A DNA stretch of 64,000 nt from NCBI GenBank assembly GCA_951813545.1, contig OX638352.1, forward strand, positions 5,489,966-5,553,965, given 5' to 3'. The notes under the pieces are model-generated. The model was not told the origin of the DNA. It did no database searches and saw only the letters and a list, made by a program, of their open reading frames with translations. Each line of letters begins with the position of its first letter. The first letter of the stretch is position 1. The translations under genes and the position numbers were made by a program. Shown here in pieces: positions 53,550 to 61,547 of this stretch. Source of the stretch: an uncultured Poribacteria bacterium. GTDB taxonomy: Bacteria > Poribacteria > WGA-4E > WGA-3G.

Positions 53550-53927
53550 TTAGCCATCGTATTCTACGACGACATCATCACCGTCAATCTTGACAGGATA
53601 AGTTGCCACCCGCAATGTCTCATCAACGAGGCACTGTCCGGTTGCAATATCAAATGTCCACTGATGCCATGGACAACGCAGGACTTCACCTAAACCGTCA
53701 ACAGAGAGCCTTGACCCTTGAATTGAAGGCGGCGCGGCAGCAGCAAATCTACCAGTGAGTTCGCCTGTACAGAGAGGACCGCGTTTGTGTGGACAGATAT
53801 TGCGGACAGCGTAAAAGTTGCCATCAACGTTAAAGACACCGATGCCTGCTTTGCCACGAAACGGCACGACGATTTTGCGTTTCCCCGGTGGAATCTCCGA
53901 CACTTTTCCGACAACAACACGTGCCAT
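53550..53927 (-). CDS. Rieske [2Fe-2S] protein
   Basis: 125 residues. CPHKRG and CPWHQW are the two C-x-H and C-x-x-H cluster-binding motifs of Rieske proteins, giving two cysteine and two histidine ligands. The size and lack of a membrane anchor fit a ferredoxin-like partner or small oxygenase component (NirD/BphF-like). About 30 extra residues between the motifs (ELTGRFAAAAPPSIQG) form an insertion. It follows the amidohydrolase gene by 96 bp; a shared pathway is possible. No oxygenase alpha subunit lies in the window. Confidence 0.9.
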   Translation of the reverse strand: MARVVVGKVSEIPPGKRKIVVPFRGKAGIGVFNVDGNFYAVRNICPHKRGPLCTGELTGRFAAAAPPSIQGSRLSVDGLGEVLRCPWHQWTFDIATGQCLVDETLRVATYPVKIDGDDVVVEYDG

Positions 53928-54023
53928 TTTTTAGTTTATCCCTCCTGGGCTGCTTTCTGTAGGGACTGGGAATATAATACAAGGAATGGATTCAGTCTAT
54001 TCCCAGACTGAATCCCCCAGCCC

Positions 54024-55211
54024 CTATGGTTTCAGGGATCCGTTGACTTTCTCCAAATCCAATCGAAGGATATCGAGCGCGTTCTGGGCAAAGATGCGGT
54101 GGTGTAAGTCTTCTGGAAGCTTGGGGAAAACTGTTACAGGATCGTTCCAATCGAAATGCGGGAAATCTGAGCAGAATATCAATGTTTCATCCGCATGGAG
54201 CATCTCCAACATCTGGTACATCTGTTCCGGTTTTTCAGGTTCGTGCATCGGCTGTGACCCGATTCGGATGTGCTCGCGAAAATACTCGCTTGGGAGTCGT
54301 TTTAGCCACGGTGTCTGGTCACGCAGTGCCTTCCAGTCGGTATCGAGATGCCACATTACTGGCACCGCCCACATCTGTTGTGCTTCAATAAGGGCGAACT
54401 TGAGGTTTGGAAACTTTTCAAAGACCCCTTCACAGATTAGGGATGTCGCGTGTGAACTGGCAACGTAAGGTCGGCTCATCCGAGATTCCATGTAGTAGGT
54501 CGGATGCCCAACTGGAGTCGGTGTGTTTCGGGTTGCACCGCCGCCACCACCGATATGAGATACGATTGGAAGTCCGTGATCTTCACATGCCTCCCAGATA
54601 GGGTGATAGAAGCGGTTGCCAAAGGGACGGCTTGTCCCCATCGGCACCATGACAGCGACAGTGTCCTTCCGGTGTGCAAGTCTGTTAAGCTCTTCTACAG
54701 CTTGGGGCGGATCGGATGGAGAAATGAGAATCGCGTTGACGACGCGCTCGTCCCGATCAAGCCAATGCTCAATCGTCCAATCGTTAAAGGCGCGGCAGAG
54801 CGCAGCCGCCCAATCGGGGTCAGGTAGCCCAGAATACCCGTAGAACGGAGGCGGTCCCGTAAGCATCGCGACATCAATATTCCAGACATCGAGATGCTCT
54901 TCCTGGAGAAACTCTAATGTGAAGTTAAAATCCCTCGGATCGCCGCCAGAGTTCTTGGGGGTCGATTCGATGGCTTCCTCAACCCGTCCCTTGAGATCCA
55001 CGCGGTTGCTCCGAATAGGGATGTTGGGATATCCACCGAGATGTAGCCCTTGATCGAGAAGATGTTCCTGATAGAATTTCGACAGGTAAGGCAGCAGTTG
55101 CGTAGGATGGCGAAAATTGTGGTGAACATCACAATCAACGATAGCAATCCCTTCTTTGGGTTTCGCGGTCCAACCGGGGGCGGTAACAGGGGTTGATCCA
55201 ATTTGACGCAT
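54024..55211 (-). CDS. amidohydrolase-2 family protein
   Basis: 395 residues. IVDCDVHHNF supplies the D-x-H-type metal site at strand 1, VSHIGGGGG the later histidine and FCSDFPHFDW the conserved aspartate of the ACMSD-like amidohydrolase family. Such enzymes hydrolyse or decarboxylate ring-cleavage and related acids in the cytoplasm with a divalent metal. ATG at 55211 has AAAGGAGG upstream. It lies between the PhyH-like gene and the Rieske gene, so a catabolic set is plausible. The natural substrate is not known. Confidence 0.87.
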   Translation of the reverse strand: MRQIGSTPVTAPGWTAKPKEGIAIVDCDVHHNFRHPTQLLPYLSKFYQEHLLDQGLHLGGYPNIPIRSNRVDLKGRVEEAIESTPKNSGGDPRDFNFTLEFLQEEHLDVWNIDVAMLTGPPPFYGYSGLPDPDWAAALCRAFNDWTIEHWLDRDERVVNAILISPSDPPQAVEELNRLAHRKDTVAVMVPMGTSRPFGNRFYHPIWEACEDHGLPIVSHIGGGGGATRNTPTPVGHPTYYMESRMSRPYVASSHATSLICEGVFEKFPNLKFALIEAQQMWAVPVMWHLDTDWKALRDQTPWLKRLPSEYFREHIRIGSQPMHEPEKPEQMYQMLEMLHADETLIFCSDFPHFDWNDPVTVFPKLPEDLHHRIFAQNALDILRLDLEKVNGSLKP

Positions 55212-55230
55212 GTAAACACCTCCTTTTTAT

Positions 55231-55347
55231 GGCTATCGGTTGTCAGTTGTCAGTTAAGAGATTTCTGGTAACAATCGACCCCAACTTGGAATATTCCAAG
55301 GAAAGGTGAATTGTTACAAAACGATTCTTAACTGAAAACTGATAACC
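55231..55347. repeat. GGCTATC-type inverted-repeat element, copy 3
   Basis: This is the clearest copy. The arm 55238-55259 (starting GGTTGTCAGTTG) and the arm 55326-55347 (ending CTGATAACC) are inverted repeats matching at 20 of 22 positions. It fills the gap between the PhyH-like stop and the ribosome site of the amidohydrolase gene. No gene inside. Confidence 0.65.
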
Positions 55348-55358
55348 TTTCAATTGCC

Positions 55359-56246
55359 TTAATGCCGGTACGCTTCACCAATTAAGTTATTGGCAGCGCG
55401 AACGGGTCGGAAAAGCGTCTGTCGCTTGGCAGGCATCTCTTCAAGCAGCTTTGGATGCGGATCCCAATCGTGCCATTTACTATTGACAGTGTTGTAGCAA
55501 CTAAAAATAGCGAGGCGATCGTTTTCCTCATTCGTCCACGTATGCGTGCTATGTGTCAACGCCTCCGTGAAAAAGAGGAGCGAACCGGCGGGACACTCGT
55601 ACGTATCCCAAATCAGAGAGTCCTGGCTTCGGATTGTGTCGGGTGCTGTGTAGACTGCCTTATGGCTCGCCGTAATAAATAGGGTGCCTCCCTGCCGATA
55701 TTTGACAGGATTGAGTTCCCAGACGATACGAGTTAACCCACTATAGCCTCTGCCGGGGATACACCGATAGAGGTGCGAATCGCCGGGAAAGCGGAGCATC
55801 CCGTTTCCGTTGTGGGGTCCAAAGTTTCCGTCACCCACAGTGCGATAGAACAGGCTACACGATTCCATCCGGAAGCCGTAACATTCCTGACTTGACAACG
55901 CCGGATGTGCGAGAAATTCGTTGAGAAAACCGATAACATTCGGATGATCGGCGAGGCGTTGCATGGGACCCCCCAGAGGGGAACGTTCATGCTCTGGGAT
56001 CGACTCCGGTTCATGGCGGAGTTTATATCCGAACTCTTGCATCTCTGCGAGTTCATCACCCGACAATACACCTGGGACTAAGAGCCATCCGCGCATATCA
56101 AAGAGATACTTCTGTTCTTGGATCGGTACGACGACAGGGGTGCCATCAGAAGTTGTTTCCGTGAGTTGTGCGTTATCAATGTCAAGTGCCGTCCCGAGGT
56201 TTTTATCAACAATAAAAGGTTTTGTGTGGTTCGTAACTTCTTTCAT
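55359..56246 (-). CDS. PhyH-like protein with H-x-G in place of H-x-D
   Basis: 295 residues of the phytanoyl-CoA dioxygenase type. FDMRGWLLVPGVLSGDELAEM is the usual opening helix and strand. At the metal site FGPHNGNGML gives H-N-G where hydroxylases have H-x-D; the distal histidine is probably in EALTHSTHTW. The aspartate is thus missing, as in the PhyH-like protein at 11068-11853. ATG at 56246 is preferred because AAGGA lies 8 bases upstream; ATG at 56255 is an alternative. Neighbours: class III aminotransferase upstream, amidohydrolase downstream. Confidence 0.75.
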   Translation of the reverse strand: MKEVTNHTKPFIVDKNLGTALDIDNAQLTETTSDGTPVVVPIQEQKYLFDMRGWLLVPGVLSGDELAEMQEFGYKLRHEPESIPEHERSPLGGPMQRLADHPNVIGFLNEFLAHPALSSQECYGFRMESCSLFYRTVGDGNFGPHNGNGMLRFPGDSHLYRCIPGRGYSGLTRIVWELNPVKYRQGGTLFITASHKAVYTAPDTIRSQDSLIWDTYECPAGSLLFFTEALTHSTHTWTNEENDRLAIFSCYNTVNSKWHDWDPHPKLLEEMPAKRQTLFRPVRAANNLIGEAYRH

Positions 56247-56265
56247 AATAGACATCCTTTGTATT

Positions 56266-56346
56266 GGCTATCGGCTATCAGTTGTTGGCTATCAGCAAAG
56301 ACGCAAACGTTATAGAAACATTTTCTTTTCTCATTGCTGATGGCTC
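56266..56346. repeat. GGCTATC-type inverted-repeat element, copy 4
   Basis: It begins GGCTATCGGCTATCAG with a second GGCTATCAGC at about 56287, and ends TCATTGCTGATGGCTC, its rough inverse. It lies between the aminotransferase stop and the start of the PhyH-like gene and is the shortest copy. Confidence 0.55.
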
Positions 56347-56354
56347 TTTTTTTC

Positions 56355-57560
56355 CTATGCAGCTTTTGCGCGTTTGAGTGCATCTTCAGAGACACTTAAG
56401 GTCTTGGCAATATCCTCATCGGTATGGGACATGGACATAAACCAGATATGTCCTTCAGGTAGGTATAAACCACCATCCAAAGTCGCTTCATAGAAGGTTT
56501 TGTGGAATCGCTGTTGTTTTTCATCATCGCCATCGGTACTCAAACCGAAGTAGGGCATGGGTCCAATGCCTCCAACACGAGCATTCTCAATCCCCAATCG
56601 TGCAGTCATCTCCCTGTAACCATCCAGCAATTTCTGTCCCTGCTTCCACATAAAGGCGACACCGTCTTTCGCTTCGAGTTCCTCAATTGTAGCGATTGCA
56701 GCAGCGACGAGTGATACCTCGCCGTGGAAAGTCGCGGCGACCCAAACATCGCCAACTTCATCCATAATTTCTTCTTTCCCGACGACAACAGCAGTTGCAA
56801 ACCCATTAGCGAGTGCTTTTCCGAAAACGGACATATCGGGGGTGACACCGAAGTATTCTTGCGCGCCGCCCAAAGAATAGCGGAAGCCGGTTTTGACTTC
56901 GTCAAAAATCATCAACGCACCGTTAGCATTGACGATATTTTTCGCCTCTTCAAGGTATCCATCTTTCGGGAGATCTTGTCCGGAGGGTTCCATAATCAAA
57001 CACGCGATTTCGTCTGGGTGCGCTTTAAAGAGGTCAGCGAGTCCTTCAAGATCGTTGAAATCAACGCTGAGTGTAGCGGCAGCAGCACTTGACAGGTGTC
57101 CGCGTGCATGGCTACACCAATCATGCCATCCGTGATAACCAGACCGAATCACTTTTTCCCTTCCGGTATAGGCACGTGCAAACTTAATCGCACCGGTCGT
57201 TGCGTCCGATCCACCAACGAAGTAGGCGACTCTATCCGCCGATGGGATAATCTGAACCAATTTTTCGGCGAGTTCTACCTCAAGTGTATGTCCAAAATTG
57301 TAGACGTTACCACGTTCGACGAGGTATTTTGTGACTGTATCAATCACAGTAGGATAGGCATGCCCAAGGATCATCGGTCCATATCCCATCAGATAATCGA
57401 TATAGTCGTTTCCATCGGCATCCCAGAAATGTGCGCCCTTCGCGCCTGTAATCATAACAGGTCTTGGCGGTTGACTCTGTTTATGCGGTTGCCCGCCGCC
57501 GACCAGTGCAGCTTTTGCACGTTTCTGCCACGCGAGTGATTTTTCAAAACTTCGTCCCAT
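56355..57560 (-). CDS. class III aminotransferase, glutamate-1-semialdehyde aminomutase-like
   Basis: 401 residues. K248 in SVFGKALANGF is the expected PLP lysine, and LMIFDEVKTGFR gives the aspartate that contacts the PLP ring nitrogen. GGSDATTGAIKFAR corresponds to the family GSEA motif. Closest in look to glutamate-1-semialdehyde 2,1-aminomutase-type sequences, but no other haem genes are near, so it is more likely an aminotransferase for a different amino or keto substrate. ATG with GGAGGTTT upstream. It is divergent from the PhyH-HEAT gene and followed by the PhyH-like gene. Confidence 0.85.
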   Translation of the reverse strand: MGRSFEKSLAWQKRAKAALVGGGQPHKQSQPPRPVMITGAKGAHFWDADGNDYIDYLMGYGPMILGHAYPTVIDTVTKYLVERGNVYNFGHTLEVELAEKLVQIIPSADRVAYFVGGSDATTGAIKFARAYTGREKVIRSGYHGWHDWCSHARGHLSSAAAATLSVDFNDLEGLADLFKAHPDEIACLIMEPSGQDLPKDGYLEEAKNIVNANGALMIFDEVKTGFRYSLGGAQEYFGVTPDMSVFGKALANGFATAVVVGKEEIMDEVGDVWVAATFHGEVSLVAAAIATIEELEAKDGVAFMWKQGQKLLDGYREMTARLGIENARVGGIGPMPYFGLSTDGDDEKQQRFHKTFYEATLDGGLYLPEGHIWFMSMSHTDEDIAKTLSVSEDALKRAKAA

Positions 57561-57746
57561 CGTGAAACCTCCAATGTTCGTATCTTATGCATTGAAATCT
57601 GCTTTAATTTTACTTAATTTTACCATAATTGTGGATTTGATGGCAGATTTTCTTGAAAAATTGTCCGATTTTATGCAATAATAGGATAACTTGAGTGTTG
57701 TAGATAGGAATTATAGCAAGTTTCGGAAAAGCGGAAGGAATAAAAA

Positions 57747-59120
57747 ATGGCAGTACACCTCTTAAGCGATGCGCAGATGCGGCATTTCATTGTGAACGGT
57801 TACGTGACCGTTACAACCGATCTGCCCGCGCAATTTCACGATGCTGTCTACGAAAAGACGGTAAGCGTGTTTGACAAAGAAGGCAACCCGGGTAATAATC
57901 TTTTACCAAGGATACCAGAGATTCAAGAAGTTTTTGACGACCGGAACGTTAGAGGTGCCTTGATAAGTCTGCTTGGCGAGGACTACTACATGCAGCCGCA
58001 CCGCCATCCGCATTATAATCCACCCGGCAGTGGTGGGCAGGGGATGCATCAAGATGGCGGAAAAAGGTGGTCGCACCATACGCGCAGGCTCCTGGTATTC
58101 TATTACCCACAAGACACACCCATTGAACTCGGTCCGACTGGCGTGGTGCCGATGAGCCACTACTTTAGCACGAGCGAAGGTTCAGGGGTCTCACCGGAAC
58201 AACCTGTCACAGGCGAAGCGGGAACGGTTGCATTCGCAAACTACGACTTGTGGCACCGGGCAATGCCTAACAGCAGCGAGAAGAGACGCTACATGATGAA
58301 ATTCCTCTATGCCCGGATGTCAGAGCCACAGGAACCCACCTGGGCAAACAAAGAGTCGGATTGGGCGAACGGAACTTCCGTGGGACCCGCCGAATATCAG
58401 GAAATGTTCCGCCACCTCTGGGACTGGCATCGAGCGGTGGAAGATAGTGACACGAACGGAACATCAAACGGTGAATCGTTGTCTGGCATTATCAGTGCGC
58501 TCAACAGCACATCGGAATCGACAGGGTTGCAGGCGGCTTACGAATTGCCACGATTTGGCGAGAAGGCAGTGCCCGCTTTGGTGCGGTGTCTACAAGATGA
58601 ATCGGAGATGACGCGTCGAAATGCCTGTTATGCTCTCAACGCAGTGGGAACGCCTGCTGTTGAGACACTCCGCGATGCGTTGAAAGATTCTCGTGAATAC
58701 GTCCGTGATAACGCGGCAGAGGCACTCGGTGATTTGGGGAACAAGGCAGAACCGGCGGTGCCTGCGTTGGTGGAAACGCTAACGGACGCATCCGGTTCCG
58801 TGCGCTCGCACACGATAGAGGCATTGGGAACAACGAGTCAATCGAGTTCGATCGCTGTTCCGGGCCTCGTGAAGGCATTGGAAGAGCTGAACGATGGTAC
58901 ACGGCGAAATGCGGTATTCGCGCTGGCGCGGATTGGACAGAACGCGGCTGAGGCGGTTGAAGGACTACAAAATGTGCTGTTCGATGGAAACCGCTATGTA
59001 CGCGGCGACGCGGTTCACGCGCTTTATCGTATCGGGACACCGGCAGCAAAGGCAGTGTTGCTTCGGCACCTCGAAACGACGCGATGGTGTCCGTTAACCT
59101 CAAACGAGAGCACGTTTTAG
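57747..59120 (+). CDS. PhyH-type dioxygenase fused to HEAT repeats
   Basis: 457 residues. Residues 1-230 are a PhyH-type Fe(II)/2-oxoglutarate oxygenase with an intact metal site: H101-Q-D103 in GMHQDGGKRW and distal H170 in YDLWHRAMPN, with arginines at 180-181 for 2-oxoglutarate. From about 245 to 440 there are five or more HEAT/PBS-lyase-like helical repeats (EKAVPALVRCLQDESEMTRR, AVETLRDALKDSREYVRDNA). HEAT repeats bind proteins and could direct the oxygenase to a protein target. ATG with GGAAGGA upstream. The only forward gene besides the TPP enzyme. Confidence 0.88.
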   Translation: MAVHLLSDAQMRHFIVNGYVTVTTDLPAQFHDAVYEKTVSVFDKEGNPGNNLLPRIPEIQEVFDDRNVRGALISLLGEDYYMQPHRHPHYNPPGSGGQGMHQDGGKRWSHHTRRLLVFYYPQDTPIELGPTGVVPMSHYFSTSEGSGVSPEQPVTGEAGTVAFANYDLWHRAMPNSSEKRRYMMKFLYARMSEPQEPTWANKESDWANGTSVGPAEYQEMFRHLWDWHRAVEDSDTNGTSNGESLSGIISALNSTSESTGLQAAYELPRFGEKAVPALVRCLQDESEMTRRNACYALNAVGTPAVETLRDALKDSREYVRDNAAEALGDLGNKAEPAVPALVETLTDASGSVRSHTIEALGTTSQSSSIAVPGLVKALEELNDGTRRNAVFALARIGQNAAEAVEGLQNVLFDGNRYVRGDAVHALYRIGTPAAKAVLLRHLETTRWCPLTSNESTF

Positions 59121-59149
59121 GTTAACCCTGCAAAGCACGACTACAGCAC

Positions 59150-59359
59150 CGTAGGTTGGGTTGAACGGCGATTTCTAAGAGAGCGTCCACTGGAAAAGTA
59201 GCGAGTGAAACCCAACACTTCATACGCTTATCCCAGAGGATGTCGTCCCTCTAAAGTTGGGTTTCACTCACTTTCTTATTTTTCAAAACGTCTGACATTT
59301 CGGCGGACTTTTGTTTTGTAGGAAGCCGAGTTCTCAGGTCCCGTTCAACCCAACCTACG
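59150..59359. repeat. nested inverted-repeat element of about 210 bp
   Basis: The outer arms, CGTAGGTTGGGTTGAACGG (59150-59168) and CCGTTCAACCCAACCTACG (59341-59359), are a perfect 19-bp inverted repeat. Inside, GAGTGAAACCCAAC (59203-59216) pairs with GTTGGGTTTCACTC (59256-59269). No coding region is seen. It lies between the convergent PhyH-HEAT and SDR genes and may also stop transcription from both. Confidence 0.75.
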
Positions 59360-59403
59360 TCCACTACCATGATGTGAGGCTTACCGTGGTATGATGGGAA
59401 AAT

Positions 59404-60120
59404 CTAAGTAAAAAATTCCTCGTTATGGGGACGGACATCCACCTCAAAAGTCCACGCGCTCCGTTCTTGCTGCACTAAAGCCCAATAGGTATCCGCAATC
59501 GCATCTGGTTCAAGGAGCGGTTCATTTTCACTGAGCTTATAGCGTTGTCGCACACCGGGTGTATCAATAACACCGTCAATGATAACATGGGCGACATGGA
59601 TGCCGTGCGGACCGACTTCGCGTGCGAGTGCTGATGCCAAACCTCGGGTTGCATACTTGGCACTGCTGAACGCTAATGCCCCTGCTCTGCCACGGACAGC
59701 AGAGGTAGCACCCGTAAATATAATGTCTCCACCGCCCTTTTTAAGCATCCCCGGCACCACCTGTTTTGAACAGAGGAATCCACCGAGGGTACAGACGCGC
59801 CATGCTCCCTCAAACGCTTCGGGTGTAAGATCTGCGAAACTCCCCCATGCAGCGTTCCCGGCGTGATTCACCAAGATGTCGGGATCGCCGAGTTCTTCTC
59901 GAATACGATCAAAACTTCGCTCCACCTGCTCAGCATCAGTAATATCTGTGGGGATCGGGATAGCCGTACGTCCGGATTTTGTCAATCTCGTGGATAGGTT
60001 TTTAATGTAGGCGGACGAGCGCGACAGGAGTGCTACGTTACATTCCTCTTCTACAAATTTACGGGCGAGTGCGGCCCCTAAACCGGGACCTACACCTGCA
60101 ATAACTGCTATTTTTTCCAT
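59404..60120 (-). CDS. SDR-family protein with catalytic tyrosine replaced by phenylalanine
   Basis: 238 residues. AVIAGVGPGLGAALARKF is the cofactor-binding glycine motif and LVNHAGNAAW is the family NNAG-like motif with one change. At the catalytic Y-x-x-x-K the sequence is ALAFSSAKYATRG, which puts F where tyrosine should be, with the lysine kept. Without the tyrosine, normal hydride-transfer chemistry would be impaired. The last part (IHVAHVIIDGVIDTPG) is well conserved for a known SDR subgroup. ATG at 60120 with AAGGAA upstream. Convergent with the PhyH-HEAT gene. Confidence 0.8.
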   Translation of the reverse strand: MEKIAVIAGVGPGLGAALARKFVEEECNVALLSRSSAYIKNLSTRLTKSGRTAIPIPTDITDAEQVERSFDRIREELGDPDILVNHAGNAAWGSFADLTPEAFEGAWRVCTLGGFLCSKQVVPGMLKKGGGDIIFTGATSAVRGRAGALAFSSAKYATRGLASALAREVGPHGIHVAHVIIDGVIDTPGVRQRYKLSENEPLLEPDAIADTYWALVQQERSAWTFEVDVRPHNEEFFT

Positions 60121-60276
60121 AATAATTCCTTCAGAACTCATGAAAATTTGGGAGTTGGGTCTGCTTCCAGTTCAACGTGATCTATATAGATTTACGAAAA
60201 TTTGGAAGTTAGGTTTCACTTGCAACCCAACCCACATTCTTAGCAAAGAGAGGTGATGCAAAAATCGCCCGATATT

Positions 60277-61488
60277 TTATTCATGTCTAAGTGCATCAAT
60301 CGGATGAAGTTTTGCCGCTTTCCACGCCGGATAGGCACCGAAAAAGATACCTACCAACGCGCTAACAACAAAGGAAACCATTCCGTACATGGGCGAGACA
60401 AGGGTTCGCCACTCCCAGAACGATGTCACCAGTTCCGCGCCGGCTATGCCGACACCAATACCAATGATACCTCCTACGAGTGCGAGGCTTGTGGATTCGA
60501 CGAGGAACTGAGCGAGAATATCGGAACGCTGTGCGCCAACGGCTTTACGAAGTCCAATTTCTCTCGTCCGCTCCGTCACAGAAACGAGCATAATATTCAT
60601 AATACCAATGCCACCGACAACCAATGATACCACGGCAATCCCCAAAATCAGGTTCGTAAAGGTTTGGTTTGATTCTTCGAGTGTTTCCATGAATTCTGCC
60701 TGGTTCCGGACGTGAAAGTCAGGCTCTTTGTTCACCGGGATTTTGTGTTGCTTTCGTAGCAATTCAGTCACCTCGGTTTCAGCCGCTTCAAGGAGCTTGC
60801 CATCATTCGCTTGTATACTGATACTGGAGAGGTAATCCTCTCCGAAAACGCGTTTCATCGCGGTGGAATAAGGTATGAAAACCTGATCATCAGGGTTTCG
60901 CCAACCGCTCGCGCCCTTCTCTTTCATAACACCCAAAACGTGAAAACCGACCCCTTTAATTTTGACCGTCTTGCCGACCGGTTCTATCGTTTCAAAGAGG
61001 TTGTCAACAACGGTTTTTCCGAGGACACACACACGTTCACGGTACCGGATTTGGCTGTCTGTAAAAAATCGCCCCTTCTCAACGGTAAAGTTAGCGGTAA
61101 CGAGGTACTCCGGGGATGTCCCGACGATGGTTGTGTTCGTATTTTTATTAAGATACTTCACCTGTGCGCGGCTGCTTACCTCCGGCGTGACATAACCAAA
61201 AGTTTCTCCGCGTTCCTGTAACGCTGCCATGTCTTCAACAGTGAGGCTTCTCCGCGCATCAGCAGAGCCGCGTCCTCGAAACCTGCTTTGCCCTGGACGA
61301 ATAGCGAGAATGTTCGCGCCTAATGTCTGAATTCGTTCGGTGACATCAGCTTTCGCGCCTTCACCAATCGAGGTCGTGGTTATAATCGCGCCGACCCCGA
61401 TGATTACCCCCAACATTGTCAACATAGATCGGAGTTTATTCGCCAATAAGGCACTCAATGCGTTTGTAAGACTCTCCAAGATACTCAT
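60277..61488 (-). CDS. MacB-type ABC transporter permease
   Basis: 403 residues. The N-terminal helix SALLANKLRSMLTMLGVIIGVGAI, a periplasmic domain of about 200 residues (VTPEVSSRAQVKYLNKNTNT, GFHVLGVMKEKGASG) and three C-terminal helices around VSVTERTREIGLRKAVGAQ define the MacB/FtsX-like permease. These export or mechanotransmit with an ATPase and a membrane-fusion protein. The fusion protein is encoded 59 bp upstream, but no ATPase gene is adjacent. ATG at 61488 with GGAGGAG upstream. Confidence 0.87.
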   Translation of the reverse strand: MSILESLTNALSALLANKLRSMLTMLGVIIGVGAIITTTSIGEGAKADVTERIQTLGANILAIRPGQSRFRGRGSADARRSLTVEDMAALQERGETFGYVTPEVSSRAQVKYLNKNTNTTIVGTSPEYLVTANFTVEKGRFFTDSQIRYRERVCVLGKTVVDNLFETIEPVGKTVKIKGVGFHVLGVMKEKGASGWRNPDDQVFIPYSTAMKRVFGEDYLSSISIQANDGKLLEAAETEVTELLRKQHKIPVNKEPDFHVRNQAEFMETLEESNQTFTNLILGIAVVSLVVGGIGIMNIMLVSVTERTREIGLRKAVGAQRSDILAQFLVESTSLALVGGIIGIGVGIAGAELVTSFWEWRTLVSPMYGMVSFVVSALVGIFFGAYPAWKAAKLHPIDALRHE

Positions 61489-61547
61489 AGCATCTCCTCC
61501 CGTGCGCGGTTGCCTTCTGTCCACGCTTAAAAGTCAACTAATAGTAC

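Noticed and set aside
56355..57560. Haem biosynthesis hemL
   Set aside because: The family fits, but no other tetrapyrrole genes are near and class III aminotransferases of this look have many substrates.
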